Source: Carnobacterium_A antarcticum | GTDB lineage: Bacteria > Bacillota > Bacilli > Lactobacillales > Carnobacteriaceae | Length of the DNA stretch: 64,000 nucleotides | NCBI RefSeq assembly: GCF_042658365.1 | Contig: NZ_JBHSQC010000015.1 | Direction: 5' to 3' (one strand) | Shown: positions 17,438 through 25,517 of the stretch, piece by piece | How positions within the stretch are numbered: the first letter of the stretch is position 1 | Layout: every line of letters starts with the position of its first letter | Notes under the pieces: generated by a model | What the model was told of the DNA's origin: nothing | Database searches by the model: none | Seen by the model: only the letters and a program-made list of their open reading frames with translations | Program-made: the position numbers and the translations under genes

Positions 17438-18266
17438 AAAGAAATTTGAAAAACGAAGCTCGAGCCAACAACGTCCGAATCGTCAAAAACCGCAAAATAG
17501 ACCGGTCGAACCGGTTGAAGAGGTGGAAGAAGAACGCGATTTAGTGGCAGGACGTCTTCCAGCAATCGAAGTGTTAAAGTCAGAAAGAGACATCAATAAA
17601 ATCTTCATTCAAGAAGGACTAAGCGGTTCGAAAATGAATGAGATTCAACAATTAGCTAAAAAACGCAGTGTTCAAGTATCGTTCGTTCCTAAAGCAAAAT
17701 TAGACCAGTTAGTTGATGGAGTAAATCATCAAGGCGTTGTTATCGCTGCAGCTGCGTTCCAGTATGCTACGATTGATGATTTGTTTGCGGCAGCGGCTGC
17801 AAAAGGGGAAGAACCGTTCTTTATTATTTTAGATGGAGTAGAAGATCCTCATAACCTTGGTTCCATCATGCGTACAGCAGATGCCAGCGGAGCACATGGT
17901 ATGATCATACCCAAGAGACGTGCAGTCGGATTAACCGCTACTGTAGCCAAAGCTTCAACAGGAGCTATTGAACATGTTCCAGTAGCTCGTGTGACCAATT
18001 TGACCCAAACCATCAATGAATTAAAAGAACGTGGTGTTTGGCTTTATGGAACAGACATGGAAGGGCAAGATTATCGGCAATGGGAAACTAATTTACCGAT
18101 TGGGTTAGTGATTGGCAATGAAGGCAAAGGCATTTCACGTTTAGTAAAAGAACAAATGGACGGCATGGTAACGATTCCGATGACAGGTCATGTCCAAAGT
18201 TTAAATGCGAGCGTTGCAGCTAGTTTGTTAATGTACGAAGTTTTCCGAGGAAGATCTGCAAAATAA
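17424..18266 (+). CDS. rlmB: 23S rRNA (guanosine-2'-O) methyltransferase RlmB (SpoU/TrmH family)
   Basis: SAM-dependent 2'-O-methyltransferase for a guanosine in 23S rRNA. The 280-aa protein has a ~35-residue basic and acidic N-terminal extension, a SpoU substrate-binding domain (VAGRLPAIEVLKS) and the knotted SPOUT domain with DGVEDPHNLGSIMRTADA, LVIGNEGKGISRLV and IPMTGHVQSLNASVAASLLMYE. Equivalent to B. subtilis YacO, in the same position between mrnC and yacP. GGAGG lies before ATG 17424. Confidence 0.93.
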   Translation: MSKDRKKFEKRSSSQQRPNRQKPQNRPVEPVEEVEEERDLVAGRLPAIEVLKSERDINKIFIQEGLSGSKMNEIQQLAKKRSVQVSFVPKAKLDQLVDGVNHQGVVIAAAAFQYATIDDLFAAAAAKGEEPFFIILDGVEDPHNLGSIMRTADASGAHGMIIPKRRAVGLTATVAKASTGAIEHVPVARVTNLTQTINELKERGVWLYGTDMEGQDYRQWETNLPIGLVIGNEGKGISRLVKEQMDGMVTIPMTGHVQSLNASVAASLLMYEVFRGRSAK

Positions 18267-18301
18267 GTTAAAATAAGATGAGAAGGGTGGGCGGATTTAT
18301 C

Positions 18302-18829
18302 ATGAAAAAAGAATTGTTAATTATTGATGGGTATAATATGATAGGCTCATGGCCAGAATTAGTGAAATTAAAAGACAAAGATGAGATGGAAGATGCTCGT
18401 GATTTGTTGCTGCATGAGTTAGCTAATTACCAACAATATGAAGGCATGGACATACGCGTGGTATTTGATGCCCAACTTGTTCCCGGAATCCAGAAAACGT
18501 ACAAAAAATACCATTTATCGGTTGTTTTTACGAAAGAAGGAGAAACAGCGGATAGTTATATTGAGCGGATGATCGGAGAAGAAAATCTGCTGATCACTCA
18601 AGTAACCGTTGCCACTAGCGATCTTGCGGAACAATGGTTAGTCTTTCAAAGAGGTGCGTTACGTAAATCGGCTAATGAGTTGTATAATGACTTAAAACGC
18701 GCTAAAAAAGCCATCGATGCCGATGCAAAAGATTATCGTTTTCAAAATTACCGTCGAAATTCGCCCTGGAATCACCACCAATTAGATACACTAGAAAAGC
18801 TAAGAGATGACTTAACGAAAGAAAAATAA
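18302..18829 (+). CDS. rae1: NYN-domain ribosome-dependent endonuclease Rae1 (YacP)
   Basis: NYN/PIN-fold nuclease; B. subtilis Rae1 (YacP, 170 aa) cuts mRNA in the ribosomal A site. The N-terminal LLIIDGYNMIG, the VVFDAQ strand and the AD..IE..I acidic cluster (ETADSYIERMIG) are the family motifs. I start at ATG 18302 (175 aa); an ATG at 18278 would add eight residues but overlaps the GGTGG region that serves as ribosome binding site. Same neighbourhood as in Bacillus, between rlmB and sigH. Confidence 0.9.
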   Translation: MKKELLIIDGYNMIGSWPELVKLKDKDEMEDARDLLLHELANYQQYEGMDIRVVFDAQLVPGIQKTYKKYHLSVVFTKEGETADSYIERMIGEENLLITQVTVATSDLAEQWLVFQRGALRKSANELYNDLKRAKKAIDADAKDYRFQNYRRNSPWNHHQLDTLEKLRDDLTKEK

Positions 18830-18854
18830 GGTGCTTGCTTATTTTTTGAGAATT

Positions 18855-18913
18855 TTCGAGAATAGTAGACTCAAAAATATAATTGTTGTTATTTTTTAGC
18901 TTGAATAGTAGAC
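18855..18913 (+). promoter_or_regulatory. sigH promoter region with two GAATAGTAGAC repeats
   Basis: A TATAAT at 18878-18883 has only a poor -35 (TTCGAG at 18855). One copy of GAATAGTAGAC (18860-18870) lies between -35 and -10, and a second (18903-18913) just downstream of the expected start. The placement suggests operators. A third, inverted copy lies after the gene. Confidence 0.45.
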
Positions 18914-18934
18914 CATCTAAAGGAGGAACAAGAT

Positions 18935-19531
18935 TTGTTGGATAAGGAGAATTTTTATACGCAAATGAGCGACAGCGAATTGATTCAAAGCATTAAAGGC
19001 GGGAACGAAGAACCATTTGATATTCTTTTTGAGCGATACCGTGCTTTAGCTATCAAAATGACAAACGGTTATTATTTGAAAAGTTTCGAAGCGGAAGATT
19101 TTTTACAAGAAGCCCGGATGATTTTTTTAAAAGCAATTCATACTTATGATAGTGAAAAAGGTCACACGTTCGGAAATTTTTATAAATTGAACTTAAAACA
19201 CCATATGTTCAGCCTCGTGCGAAAAGATATGGCCAAGAAGAGAACCATTGAAAAGCTTGCAGAATCTTATGATAACTTGCTTGAAATGAGAGAAGGAATG
19301 CAGCATCCAAGGCACGGGAATGTAGAAACCCCTACGCTTGAACTGCTCCAAGTACGTGAAAAACTGGCTGATTATCAAGCGACTTTGTCTGAATTTGAGC
19401 AAAAAGTATTTTTAGATTATATTCACAATGTCGATGTAGAAGATATTGCGGAAAATTTGAACTGTGACCTCTCTCAAATAAAAAATGCTTTGGACCGTTG
19501 TAAGCGCAAAATGAAACAATTATTTGATTGA
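18935..19531 (+). CDS. sigH: RNA polymerase sigma factor, SigH/ComX-like
   Basis: Alternative sigma-70 family factor. Region 2 is clear (NEEPFDILFERYRALAIKMTNGYYL...EAEDFLQEARMIFLKAIHTYD, then GHTFGNFYKLNLKHHMFSLVRKD). Region 4 is the C-terminal helix-turn-helix (LSEFEQKVFLDYIHNVDVEDIAENLNCDLSQIKNALDRCKRKM). 198 aa, shorter than B. subtilis SigH (218). Start TTG 18935 is eight bases after AAAGGAGG. Position after yacP is conserved. In non-sporulating relatives such factors drive competence genes; a prepilin peptidase gene lies elsewhere in the window. Repeats around its promoter hint at specific control. Confidence 0.88.
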   Translation: MLDKENFYTQMSDSELIQSIKGGNEEPFDILFERYRALAIKMTNGYYLKSFEAEDFLQEARMIFLKAIHTYDSEKGHTFGNFYKLNLKHHMFSLVRKDMAKKRTIEKLAESYDNLLEMREGMQHPRHGNVETPTLELLQVREKLADYQATLSEFEQKVFLDYIHNVDVEDIAENLNCDLSQIKNALDRCKRKMKQLFD

Positions 19532-19652
19532 CTCATTTGTGTCTAAAAGTTGATAACACTTCAATAAACTCGTTTTAAAAGATGCATTCAGCCTTAAATG
19601 AAAGCGGATACTTTCGGTGGAGAGCTGAAGTTTTTCTGGAAATACCCCATGT

Positions 19653-19663
19653 GTCTACTATTC
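19653..19663 (-). repeat. Inverted third copy of GAATAGTAGAC
   Basis: GTCTACTATTC is the exact reverse complement of the 11-mer found twice upstream of sigH. It lies in the ~200-base convergent gap between sigH and the polyprenyl synthase gene. Confidence 0.6.
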
Positions 19664-19687
19664 TTGCAAGTTTTTAAACACTTGTAG

Positions 19688-19731
19688 AAAAAGCCTTTGA
19701 AAAGATTAGTCATCTTTTCAAAGGCTTTTTT
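19688..19731. terminator. Bidirectional terminator between sigH and dmkB
   Basis: AAAAAGCCTTTGAAAAGAT pairs perfectly with ATCTTTTCAAAGGC plus T run; A run on the left and T run on the right let it serve both convergent genes. Confidence 0.95.
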
Positions 19732-19732
19732 A

Positions 19733-20713
19733 TTATAGTCGGCGATTTAATAAGCTAAGAGTAACTTCGCGAATGATCTCTTTCTCAACTTGATCGGGCA
19801 ATTGCTGAATACGTTTGAGAGCTTTTTGCGTATATTTTTCTGCTAACTTTTGAGCTTCAGCTAATCCGCCGAGTTTGATAACCAATTGTTGAACTTCTAG
19901 GGCATCCTCCTTGGTCATCTGTTCTTGTTTTGCAATCAATTGTTTTAAACGTGGATCATTTTTCCGCAAAGCGTAAATCAAAGGAGAGGTGTACACGCCT
20001 TGTTTGACATCTTCTAAAACGGGTTTGCCAAAGTTTTCTGTACTTTGCGAATAATCTAAGATATCATCCATAATCTGAAAGGCCATTCCAATATGACTGC
20101 CAATGTAATATCCGTTTCGAGCAAACCGTTCGGATTGTCCGCCTTCTAAAGCCCCAGAATAGCAGGCAAGGGAGAATAGCTGAGCCGTTTTTCCGGATAT
20201 TTGAGTTAAATAATTTCGAATGGTCATCGTTTGTTTATAACGCAAATGCATCTGGTCTAATTCTCCTAATAAAATGCGTTCCATACCTCTCGTATTTATT
20301 TCGATTTGATTGTCTGTAGTCGCATAGGTTGATAAGAGCCGAAAACAGACTGTGAAAAGATAATCGCCCGCATAAACAGCTACATCTTTGCCATACTGTG
20401 CTTGAATACTAGGTTTTCCGCGCCTTTTCGGAGAATCGTCAATGATGTCATCATGAATCAAAGTCGCCATATGCAACAATTCGATTGCAGCAGCTACTGA
20501 ACGGGTTCTTTCGCTATTTTGTTCTTTTCCGAATTTAGAAAAGAGAAGAGTGTAAGCAGGTCGGACCATTTTTCCGCCGGCATGAATACGATCTAAGAGC
20601 ACGGATTCAATTTCTTTGTTTCGTAATCGAACTTGTTCACCCATTAATTGGGTCGTTTTTTCTAATTCTGCTGCTAATTCAGGATAGGTTGTCCATAAAG
20701 GATGGATCTGCAT
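19733..20713 (-). CDS. dmkB: Trans-polyprenyl diphosphate synthase (DmkB/HepT-like)
   Basis: Elongates isoprenyl diphosphate chains with IPP. Both Asp-rich motifs are present: LIHDDIIDDSPKRRG (first, DDxxD) and FQIMDDILDY (second), with RPAYTLLFSKF and GKTAQLFSLAC. 326 aa, as expected for the large subunit of heptaprenyl or similar synthases. It would supply the side chain for a (demethyl)menaquinone. It lies 38 bases after the Gx-transporter-like gene on the same strand. In Listeria the equivalent gene, dmkB, belongs to the flavin-based EET locus, and that is the context seen here. Chain length cannot be read from sequence. Confidence 0.87.
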   Translation of the reverse strand: MQIHPLWTTYPELAAELEKTTQLMGEQVRLRNKEIESVLLDRIHAGGKMVRPAYTLLFSKFGKEQNSERTRSVAAAIELLHMATLIHDDIIDDSPKRRGKPSIQAQYGKDVAVYAGDYLFTVCFRLLSTYATTDNQIEINTRGMERILLGELDQMHLRYKQTMTIRNYLTQISGKTAQLFSLACYSGALEGGQSERFARNGYYIGSHIGMAFQIMDDILDYSQSTENFGKPVLEDVKQGVYTSPLIYALRKNDPRLKQLIAKQEQMTKEDALEVQQLVIKLGGLAEAQKLAEKYTQKALKRIQQLPDQVEKEIIREVTLSLLNRRL

Positions 20714-20751
20714 AGCTCTTTCTCCTTTCTTTTCTAAACGCTAAGAAGCGG

Positions 20752-21330
20752 TTAGCTTTCAAGTGGTTTGAACCATTTGGTCAGTTTTTTCTTTTTGGCA
20801 GGCTGATCGTAATAGACAGCACGAAAATCGCGTAGTGTACGGACATGATCCAATAAGTAATTAGCGGCAATGCCGATAGCAATGCCAGATAAGATGCCCA
20901 TAAAGGAAAGAACAGGTAAGTAGAGCATCACGGTCCAGGTCTGTGAGATCCAGCTCGCTACCATCAACTGCCCGACATTATGCAAGATTCCGCCAGTGGC
21001 GCTGATGCCGATTATGCTGACATATTTAGAACCTAATTGTTTCACGATCATCATGCCTAGGTAACTGAGGAGAGCCCCGGCACAACTATACATAAAAGTA
21101 GACAATGTTCCGCCTAATAAAGTAGTCATGATCAATCGCATCCACACAACAGTGAAACTATCTTTAAAAGGCAGTGTAAAAATCGCGACGATCGTTATTA
21201 AGTTGGCAATACCTAGTTTTGCTCCTGGAGCAAAAGCGAAGGGAAAGGGTATGCTTCTTTCTACTAAACCAAGAATTACGGCTTGAGCGGCAAGCAAAGC
21301 GATGTAAACAATTTTTTGGTTTTTAGTCAT
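20752..21330 (-). CDS. Gx transporter / heptaprenyl synthase component I-like membrane protein (EetB-like)
   Basis: A 192-aa integral membrane protein with about five hydrophobic segments and the family wording FAPGAKLGIANLITIVAIF and SIIGISATGGILHNVGQLMVAS. It fits the Gx transporter family (historically annotated heptaprenyl diphosphate synthase component I). A member of this family is, as I recall, EetB of the Listeria and Lactiplantibacillus EET loci; that symbol is an inference from family and context. Its substrate is unknown. It is followed 38 bases later by the polyprenyl synthase gene. Confidence 0.75.
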   Translation of the reverse strand: MTKNQKIVYIALLAAQAVILGLVERSIPFPFAFAPGAKLGIANLITIVAIFTLPFKDSFTVVWMRLIMTTLLGGTLSTFMYSCAGALLSYLGMMIVKQLGSKYVSIIGISATGGILHNVGQLMVASWISQTWTVMLYLPVLSFMGILSGIAIGIAANYLLDHVRTLRDFRAVYYDQPAKKKKLTKWFKPLES

Positions 21331-21391
21331 AGGCCATCCATCCTTAGTTTAATAGTTATTATGAGTGTTCAAGAAAAATAGTAAGAGACAG

Positions 21392-21420
21392 CAAAGAATG
21401 GTCAAAAAAATCATTCTTTG
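21392..21420 (-). terminator. Hairpin between ndh2 and the EetB-like gene
   Basis: Perfect 9-bp inverted repeat CAAAGAATG / CATTCTTTG with an 11-base loop, about 110 bases past the ndh2 stop. The downstream T tract on the minus strand is broken, so it may be a weak terminator or part of the leader of the next gene. Confidence 0.45.
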
Positions 21421-21526
21421 TTCTATCTTAGCATTTTAATGGAGCTGACTGCTAATAAGGTAAGATGAGTGAAAACAGAGACGTTCTGCTTCCACACATC
21501 TTTACACAAATTAATATCTATTCGGT

Positions 21527-23398
21527 TTATTTATATAAAGATCTAGGCGTTCCATACCACCATTTTCCAGCAGCTTTTTGCACCCAGGGAATCACGTAGT
21601 AGTCTAAACCAAACGCACGTCCAGAACCATTCATTAGCGCGATCGCTACGAAAACGAACCAGATATTTACCCAGTAGAACATACCGGATAATGCGAAACT
21701 AGCAACTAATCCAATGGTCAAAGCACTCAACAACCAAACAAACAAACCGGCGATGATTGCTAACCCAATGGCAATTTCAAGCAAGGTCATGACTTTTTGG
21801 AAAATTAGCGCCACTTCTGGAGTTGGGACCATAAATTTCATTAAACTCTCAAACCAGGCTGGGGCTTTAGAGAACACCATCATCGGTTCTTCACCATACG
21901 CAAAGCTCAAACTAAAGACTGGTTTAGCAACTTCCGCAACGGCTTCTCCAGCATCTGCTGCTTCAGAAGCACCGGTTGTAGCTTCTTGTAACCATGAGAA
22001 CGGCAAAACGACTTCATTGCCAAACCAGCTTGTTGTTCCAAATAAGCCGAAGACTTTTTTTACTCCTTCGAAAAGCCACATGCTTCCGTAGAAAACACGT
22101 AGCGGAACGCTCCAAAGAACGTTTCCGTAGCGAGAAAGGTGTCCGCGGAAAATGTTGCGTTGGTCTTTTATGTGGAAAAATTCATGGAAAATATATTGAA
22201 CGGCATAATAGCCTGAACGAATCCCAAAGAAATAATACAAGTTAACAAGGTGTTTCATTAAAACAGCTAAAAATCCGCTCAAATGAATGTTGTCGCCTAA
22301 GTGGGCAACGCCGTATTTAGAACCGATCGAAACCATAAATCCTTGATATTTTCCAACGTACTTCTGTTTCTCTGTATTTTCAATTGCAGCAATAATGTTT
22401 TCAGCAGCGGTATGTCCTGTTTGTTCAGCTGCTTGAACGATTTGCGGTGTTGGAGTATCTTTGAACTCTTCATAATAAACGAGGTCTCCGATAACATAAA
22501 CATTCTCTAGGCCTTTAGCTTCCATGTATTCATTTGCTACCAAACGTCCTGCTCGTCCTTCAACCATATCGAAAGCTTCGGTGTCCGTATTTGCTTTTAC
22601 ACCTGCTGTCCAAATCAAGGTGTGTGTCGAAATTTTTTCACCAGATTTCAGTGTAATGCTTTCAGCGTCAACGGCTATGATTGGAGAAGACTTCAATAAC
22701 TGAATACCTTTCTTGGTCATAAACCGTTCGGCTTTATCTGCATCGCTGCGAGAGATCATATTAAGAATAGTTGGAGCAGCTTCAACAACGGTTAACGTGA
22801 TTTCAGAAGCATCGATTTTATTGTCTTTTGCTAAACGTTTTTTCCAATCTAATAACTCGCCAATCATTTCGATCCCGGTAAACCCAGAGCCGCAGACAAC
22901 GAACGTTAACATGGCTTTGCGTTTGGCAGCATCTCGTTCAAGGGCTGCTTTGGCGACTGTTTCTTCTATATGAGTGCGGATTTTCACGGCATCTTCTAAA
23001 GACCAAAGAGTAAAGGCGTGCTCTTTTACGCCGGGAGTCCCAAAATCATTAGGTTCTCCGCCCATACCTAAGATAAGGTAGTCAAAGGCGTAAACATCAT
23101 TTTCGGTAATGACTGTTTTTTTATTGTGGTCGATTTCGGTTACGGTATCTGTTACCAAGCGAACGTTTTTCAAACGGCAAAATAAACGTTGCAGATCATA
23201 TTGGATAGCATTTGGTTCAACTCGTCCTCCGGCTACTTCATGTAATTCAGTCATATACGTTTGATACGAATTCCGATCGATAAGTGTGATGGTTACCTCG
23301 GGGTTCTTTTTAAATCGTTTTGCTAATTTTTTGGTGGCCGCAATTCCTGCAAATCCAGCGCCAACAACAACAATATTTTTTTGGGACATCTTTCCCAC
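21527..23398 (-). CDS. ndh2: Type II NADH dehydrogenase with C-terminal DoxX-like membrane domain (Ndh2)
   Basis: Oxidises NADH and reduces a quinone without pumping ions. Residues 1-~400 are the two-dinucleotide fold: FAD motif VVVGAGFAGIAATKKL, NAD motif VVCGSGFTGIEMIGEL, and the late FAD motif VYVIGDLVYYE...AAEQTGHTAAENI. The remaining ~200 residues form a membrane domain resembling DoxX (VFYGSMWLFEGVKKVFG, then hydrophobic helices to the end). Ordinary Ndh enzymes are about 400 aa; the 623-aa length matches the EET-dedicated Ndh2 of Listeria monocytogenes. A strong promoter and a Rex-like site lie upstream. It shares its promoter region with divergent pplA. Confidence 0.92.
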   Translation of the reverse strand: MGKMSQKNIVVVGAGFAGIAATKKLAKRFKKNPEVTITLIDRNSYQTYMTELHEVAGGRVEPNAIQYDLQRLFCRLKNVRLVTDTVTEIDHNKKTVITENDVYAFDYLILGMGGEPNDFGTPGVKEHAFTLWSLEDAVKIRTHIEETVAKAALERDAAKRKAMLTFVVCGSGFTGIEMIGELLDWKKRLAKDNKIDASEITLTVVEAAPTILNMISRSDADKAERFMTKKGIQLLKSSPIIAVDAESITLKSGEKISTHTLIWTAGVKANTDTEAFDMVEGRAGRLVANEYMEAKGLENVYVIGDLVYYEEFKDTPTPQIVQAAEQTGHTAAENIIAAIENTEKQKYVGKYQGFMVSIGSKYGVAHLGDNIHLSGFLAVLMKHLVNLYYFFGIRSGYYAVQYIFHEFFHIKDQRNIFRGHLSRYGNVLWSVPLRVFYGSMWLFEGVKKVFGLFGTTSWFGNEVVLPFSWLQEATTGASEAADAGEAVAEVAKPVFSLSFAYGEEPMMVFSKAPAWFESLMKFMVPTPEVALIFQKVMTLLEIAIGLAIIAGLFVWLLSALTIGLVASFALSGMFYWVNIWFVFVAIALMNGSGRAFGLDYYVIPWVQKAAGKWWYGTPRSLYK

Positions 23399-23504
23399 TC
23401 CTTTTATAGTTAATAGATCTATTGAGCATACTTGCGATTAACCTACCTTGAAAAGTTATTTGTAAAGACTATTTCTAAAAATAAAAATTGCTTAAAAAAA
23501 TATT

Positions 23505-23522
23505 TAGTTAACTATTTCACAA
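23505..23522 (-). promoter_or_regulatory. Rex-like operator near ndh2 start site
   Basis: On the minus strand the sequence is TTGTGAAATAGTTAACTA. The left half is a perfect Rex half-site (TTGTGAA) and the right half matches TTCACAA at 5 of 7. It sits just downstream of the predicted ndh2 transcription start. Rex senses NADH/NAD+, which suits an NADH dehydrogenase; binding is inferred only. Confidence 0.4.
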
Positions 23523-23536
23523 GTAACTTCGAATTC

Positions 23537-23565
23537 ATTATATAAGATAAAAGTTTTCTTGTCTA
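23537..23565 (-). promoter_or_regulatory. Promoter of ndh2
   Basis: Minus strand: -35 TAGACA (23565-23560), spacer of 17, -10 TATAAT (23542-23537). Eleven of twelve consensus bases match. Confidence 0.8.
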
Positions 23566-23645
23566 GTGTTTGTTGTGGTTTTTTTAGTATCCAGTGTACT
23601 GAAATGCTATTTTTAAAAAATGATTCATTAAACTTGTGAAAAAAG

Positions 23646-23674
23646 TAGACAACTAAAACGAAACAGGCTATACT
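23646..23674 (+). promoter_or_regulatory. Promoter of pplA
   Basis: -35 TAGACA (23646-23651), spacer 17, -10 TATACT (23669-23674). A TTGTGAA half-site lies directly upstream at 23634-23640. Confidence 0.78.
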
Positions 23675-23750
23675 GAACTCAGATATTCCTTCAGGTTGTG
23701 AATTATTTATCAAACTAAGGAGTAGACTAAAGAAAAGGTGGTAAATGATT

Positions 23751-24278
23751 ATGGAAATCAAAAAAGGTTTTAAGTTGGCATCGGTTATTTTTACTTCAGC
23801 AATTGTTTTGGCAGCTTGTGGAGACAACACGGCCACGGAAGATACTGCTTCATCAGCGGTTTCAAGTGAGGTGGCATCAAGCGAAGTACTATCAAGTGAA
23901 GCAACTGTTGGCGAATTACAAGATGGAACTTATAAATTAGAAGAAAAAAACTTAGATGATAATGGTTGGAAAGTCAACTTTACTATGGTTGTCAAAGACG
24001 GCAAGATTGCAGAATCAAACTATGACTATGTGGACAAAGACGGCAATTTGAAATCAGAAGATGAAGGCTACCAAGAAGCGATGAAAGAAAAAACCGGCAC
24101 AGGCCCTGCAGAATACATTCCTGAATTAAATGCAGAGTTAGTGGCTAAAGGCGACCCGGCTGAAGTTGAAGTCGTAACCGGAGCTACTCACTCAGCAGAA
24201 GCGTTCAAGATGTATGCTCAACAATTGGTAGATGCTGCTGAAGAAGGAAATACAGAAACGATTATGGTAGACAATTAA
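23751..24278 (+). CDS. pplA: FMN-binding surface lipoprotein (PplA-like, single FMN domain)
   Basis: Secreted lipoprotein predicted to carry covalent FMN and pass electrons to extracellular acceptors. A signal peptide ends in the lipobox LAAC (Cys23). A Ser/Glu-rich linker with SSEV repeats follows, then one FMN_bind domain (~45-165) ending in the flavinylation motif VTGATHS, whose Thr would take the phosphoester-linked FMN. Start ATG 23751 is preferred to 23745 because AAAGGTGG gives a 9-base spacing. Listeria PplA, as I recall, carries two such domains; here only one complete motif is seen. The flavin transferase gene follows 152 bases later. It has its own strong promoter. Confidence 0.88.
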   Translation: MEIKKGFKLASVIFTSAIVLAACGDNTATEDTASSAVSSEVASSEVLSSEATVGELQDGTYKLEEKNLDDNGWKVNFTMVVKDGKIAESNYDYVDKDGNLKSEDEGYQEAMKEKTGTGPAEYIPELNAELVAKGDPAEVEVVTGATHSAEAFKMYAQQLVDAAEEGNTETIMVDN

Positions 24279-24324
24279 TAATCAATAGAAGAATCATCTT
24301 TCGCTAGCCGGCATCCGTGCTCAG

Positions 24325-24352
24325 TAGGTCTTAGATTAACTTCTAGGACCTA
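24325..24352 (+). terminator. Hairpin after pplA
   Basis: TAGGTCTTAGA pairs with TCTAGGACCTA (one G-T), followed by TTTAACTGTTTTT. Moderate terminator, probably leaky. A TATAAT at 24383-24388 beyond it could add transcription of fmnB. Confidence 0.55.
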
Positions 24353-24430
24353 TTTAACTGTTTTTATAGGCGGCGGGTTAGATATAATGAATACAAAGAA
24401 CGGATAAAAGTGATAAAGGGGTTCTGAGAA

Positions 24431-25480
24431 ATGAAACAATGGAAAATGCTCTTTTCTTTAATCGTTGCTTTGTTGATTGTTACAAGCTGCGGCAAAGAAA
24501 ACGAAGCACGCGACTTAGTGAGCGATCCTTATAGTCGGACAGAATTTATGATGGGAACCGTTGTAAATGTAAAAATTTATAATGAAGGAAAAGAAGAGGT
24601 GTTAACAGCTGTTTTTGACCGCATGGAAGAATTGGCGGGAAAAATCACCGTGGATGAACCGGGATCAGAAGTTGAAGCGATCAATCAACAAGCTGGTATT
24701 GCTCCAGTAGCTGTTTCGGAAGATGTTTACGAGTTATTAGAAGCTGCATATGCTTACAGTGAAGAGACCCGCGGAAGTTTTGATATGACGATAGGGCCGT
24801 TGACTGAATTGTGGCATATCGGGTTTGACGATGCCCGAAAACCGGAACAAGCTGAAATAGACGAAGCTTTAACATTAGTAGATTACCGACAAGTTGAGTT
24901 TTATGAAGCCAACCAGACGGTCTACCTTCCAAAGCAAGGGATGCGGTTAGATTTAGGTGCTATCGCCAAAGGTTACATCACCGATGAAGTCGTCAAAGTA
25001 TTGAAAGAACACGAAGTAGATACCGCTATTGTGGATCTTGGCGGGAATGTTTTTGTGTTAGGCCACAGTCCGCGAGCTGAAAACGCGGATTGGAACGTTG
25101 GTGTTCAAGATCCTTTTGAAACAAGAGGGGAAATCTTGGGTTCCATTCCGGTCAGCAATCAAACGATAGTGACATCTGGTATTTACGAACGTTTTCTTGA
25201 AGTAGATGGAATGCAATACCACCATTTGATGGATCCGGAAACGGGTTACCCTTTTGACAATGAAATAGCCGGAGTCAGCATTATTTCAGAAAAATCTATT
25301 GATGGGGACGGGCTTTCAACAGCGGCTTTTTCAGATGGGCTTGAAGCTGGACTGGACTATATCGAACAAATAGAAGGTGTTGAAGCCATTTTTGTGACTA
25401 AAGATCGTAATGTCTATGTAACAGATGGATTGAAAAAAGGTTTTCATTTAAATAACGACACATTTACTTTACAAGAGTGA
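24431..25480 (+). CDS. fmnB: ApbE-family FAD:protein FMN transferase, lipoprotein (FmnB)
   Basis: Transfers FMN from FAD onto a Thr of FMN_bind proteins, outside the cell. The 349-aa protein starts with a lipoprotein signal ending VTSC (Cys20). ApbE motifs follow: TEFMMGTVV, GSFDMTIGPLTELW, LDLGAIAKGYITD, IVDLGGNVFVLG, TSGIYERF, YHHLMDPETGYP and DGLSTAAFSDG. Neighbour pplA carries the target motif, so PplA is its obvious substrate. dmkA follows 37 bases later in the same direction. Confidence 0.94.
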   Translation: MKQWKMLFSLIVALLIVTSCGKENEARDLVSDPYSRTEFMMGTVVNVKIYNEGKEEVLTAVFDRMEELAGKITVDEPGSEVEAINQQAGIAPVAVSEDVYELLEAAYAYSEETRGSFDMTIGPLTELWHIGFDDARKPEQAEIDEALTLVDYRQVEFYEANQTVYLPKQGMRLDLGAIAKGYITDEVVKVLKEHEVDTAIVDLGGNVFVLGHSPRAENADWNVGVQDPFETRGEILGSIPVSNQTIVTSGIYERFLEVDGMQYHHLMDPETGYPFDNEIAGVSIISEKSIDGDGLSTAAFSDGLEAGLDYIEQIEGVEAIFVTKDRNVYVTDGLKKGFHLNNDTFTLQE

Positions 25481-25517
25481 AAGAACATAAATAAGACTCA
25501 AGAAAGCAGGTGATGTA

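Larger units (their letters stand above)
23399..23750. other. Shared regulatory region of ndh2 and pplA
   Basis: 352 bases between divergent genes, AT-rich, with one promoter for each direction, TTGTGAA-type half-sites near both, and leaders of about 130 nt (ndh2) and 70 nt (pplA). No coding frame looks real here. Confidence 0.7.

Noticed and set aside
19532..19732. tRNA or small RNA gene in the sigH-dmkB gap
   Set aside because: No cloverleaf or T-loop sequence could be seen; only the bidirectional terminator and the third motif copy are supported.
23504..23836. 110-codon minus-strand frame between ndh2 and pplA
   Set aside because: It covers both divergent promoters and the pplA start region; composition is that of AT-rich intergenic DNA.
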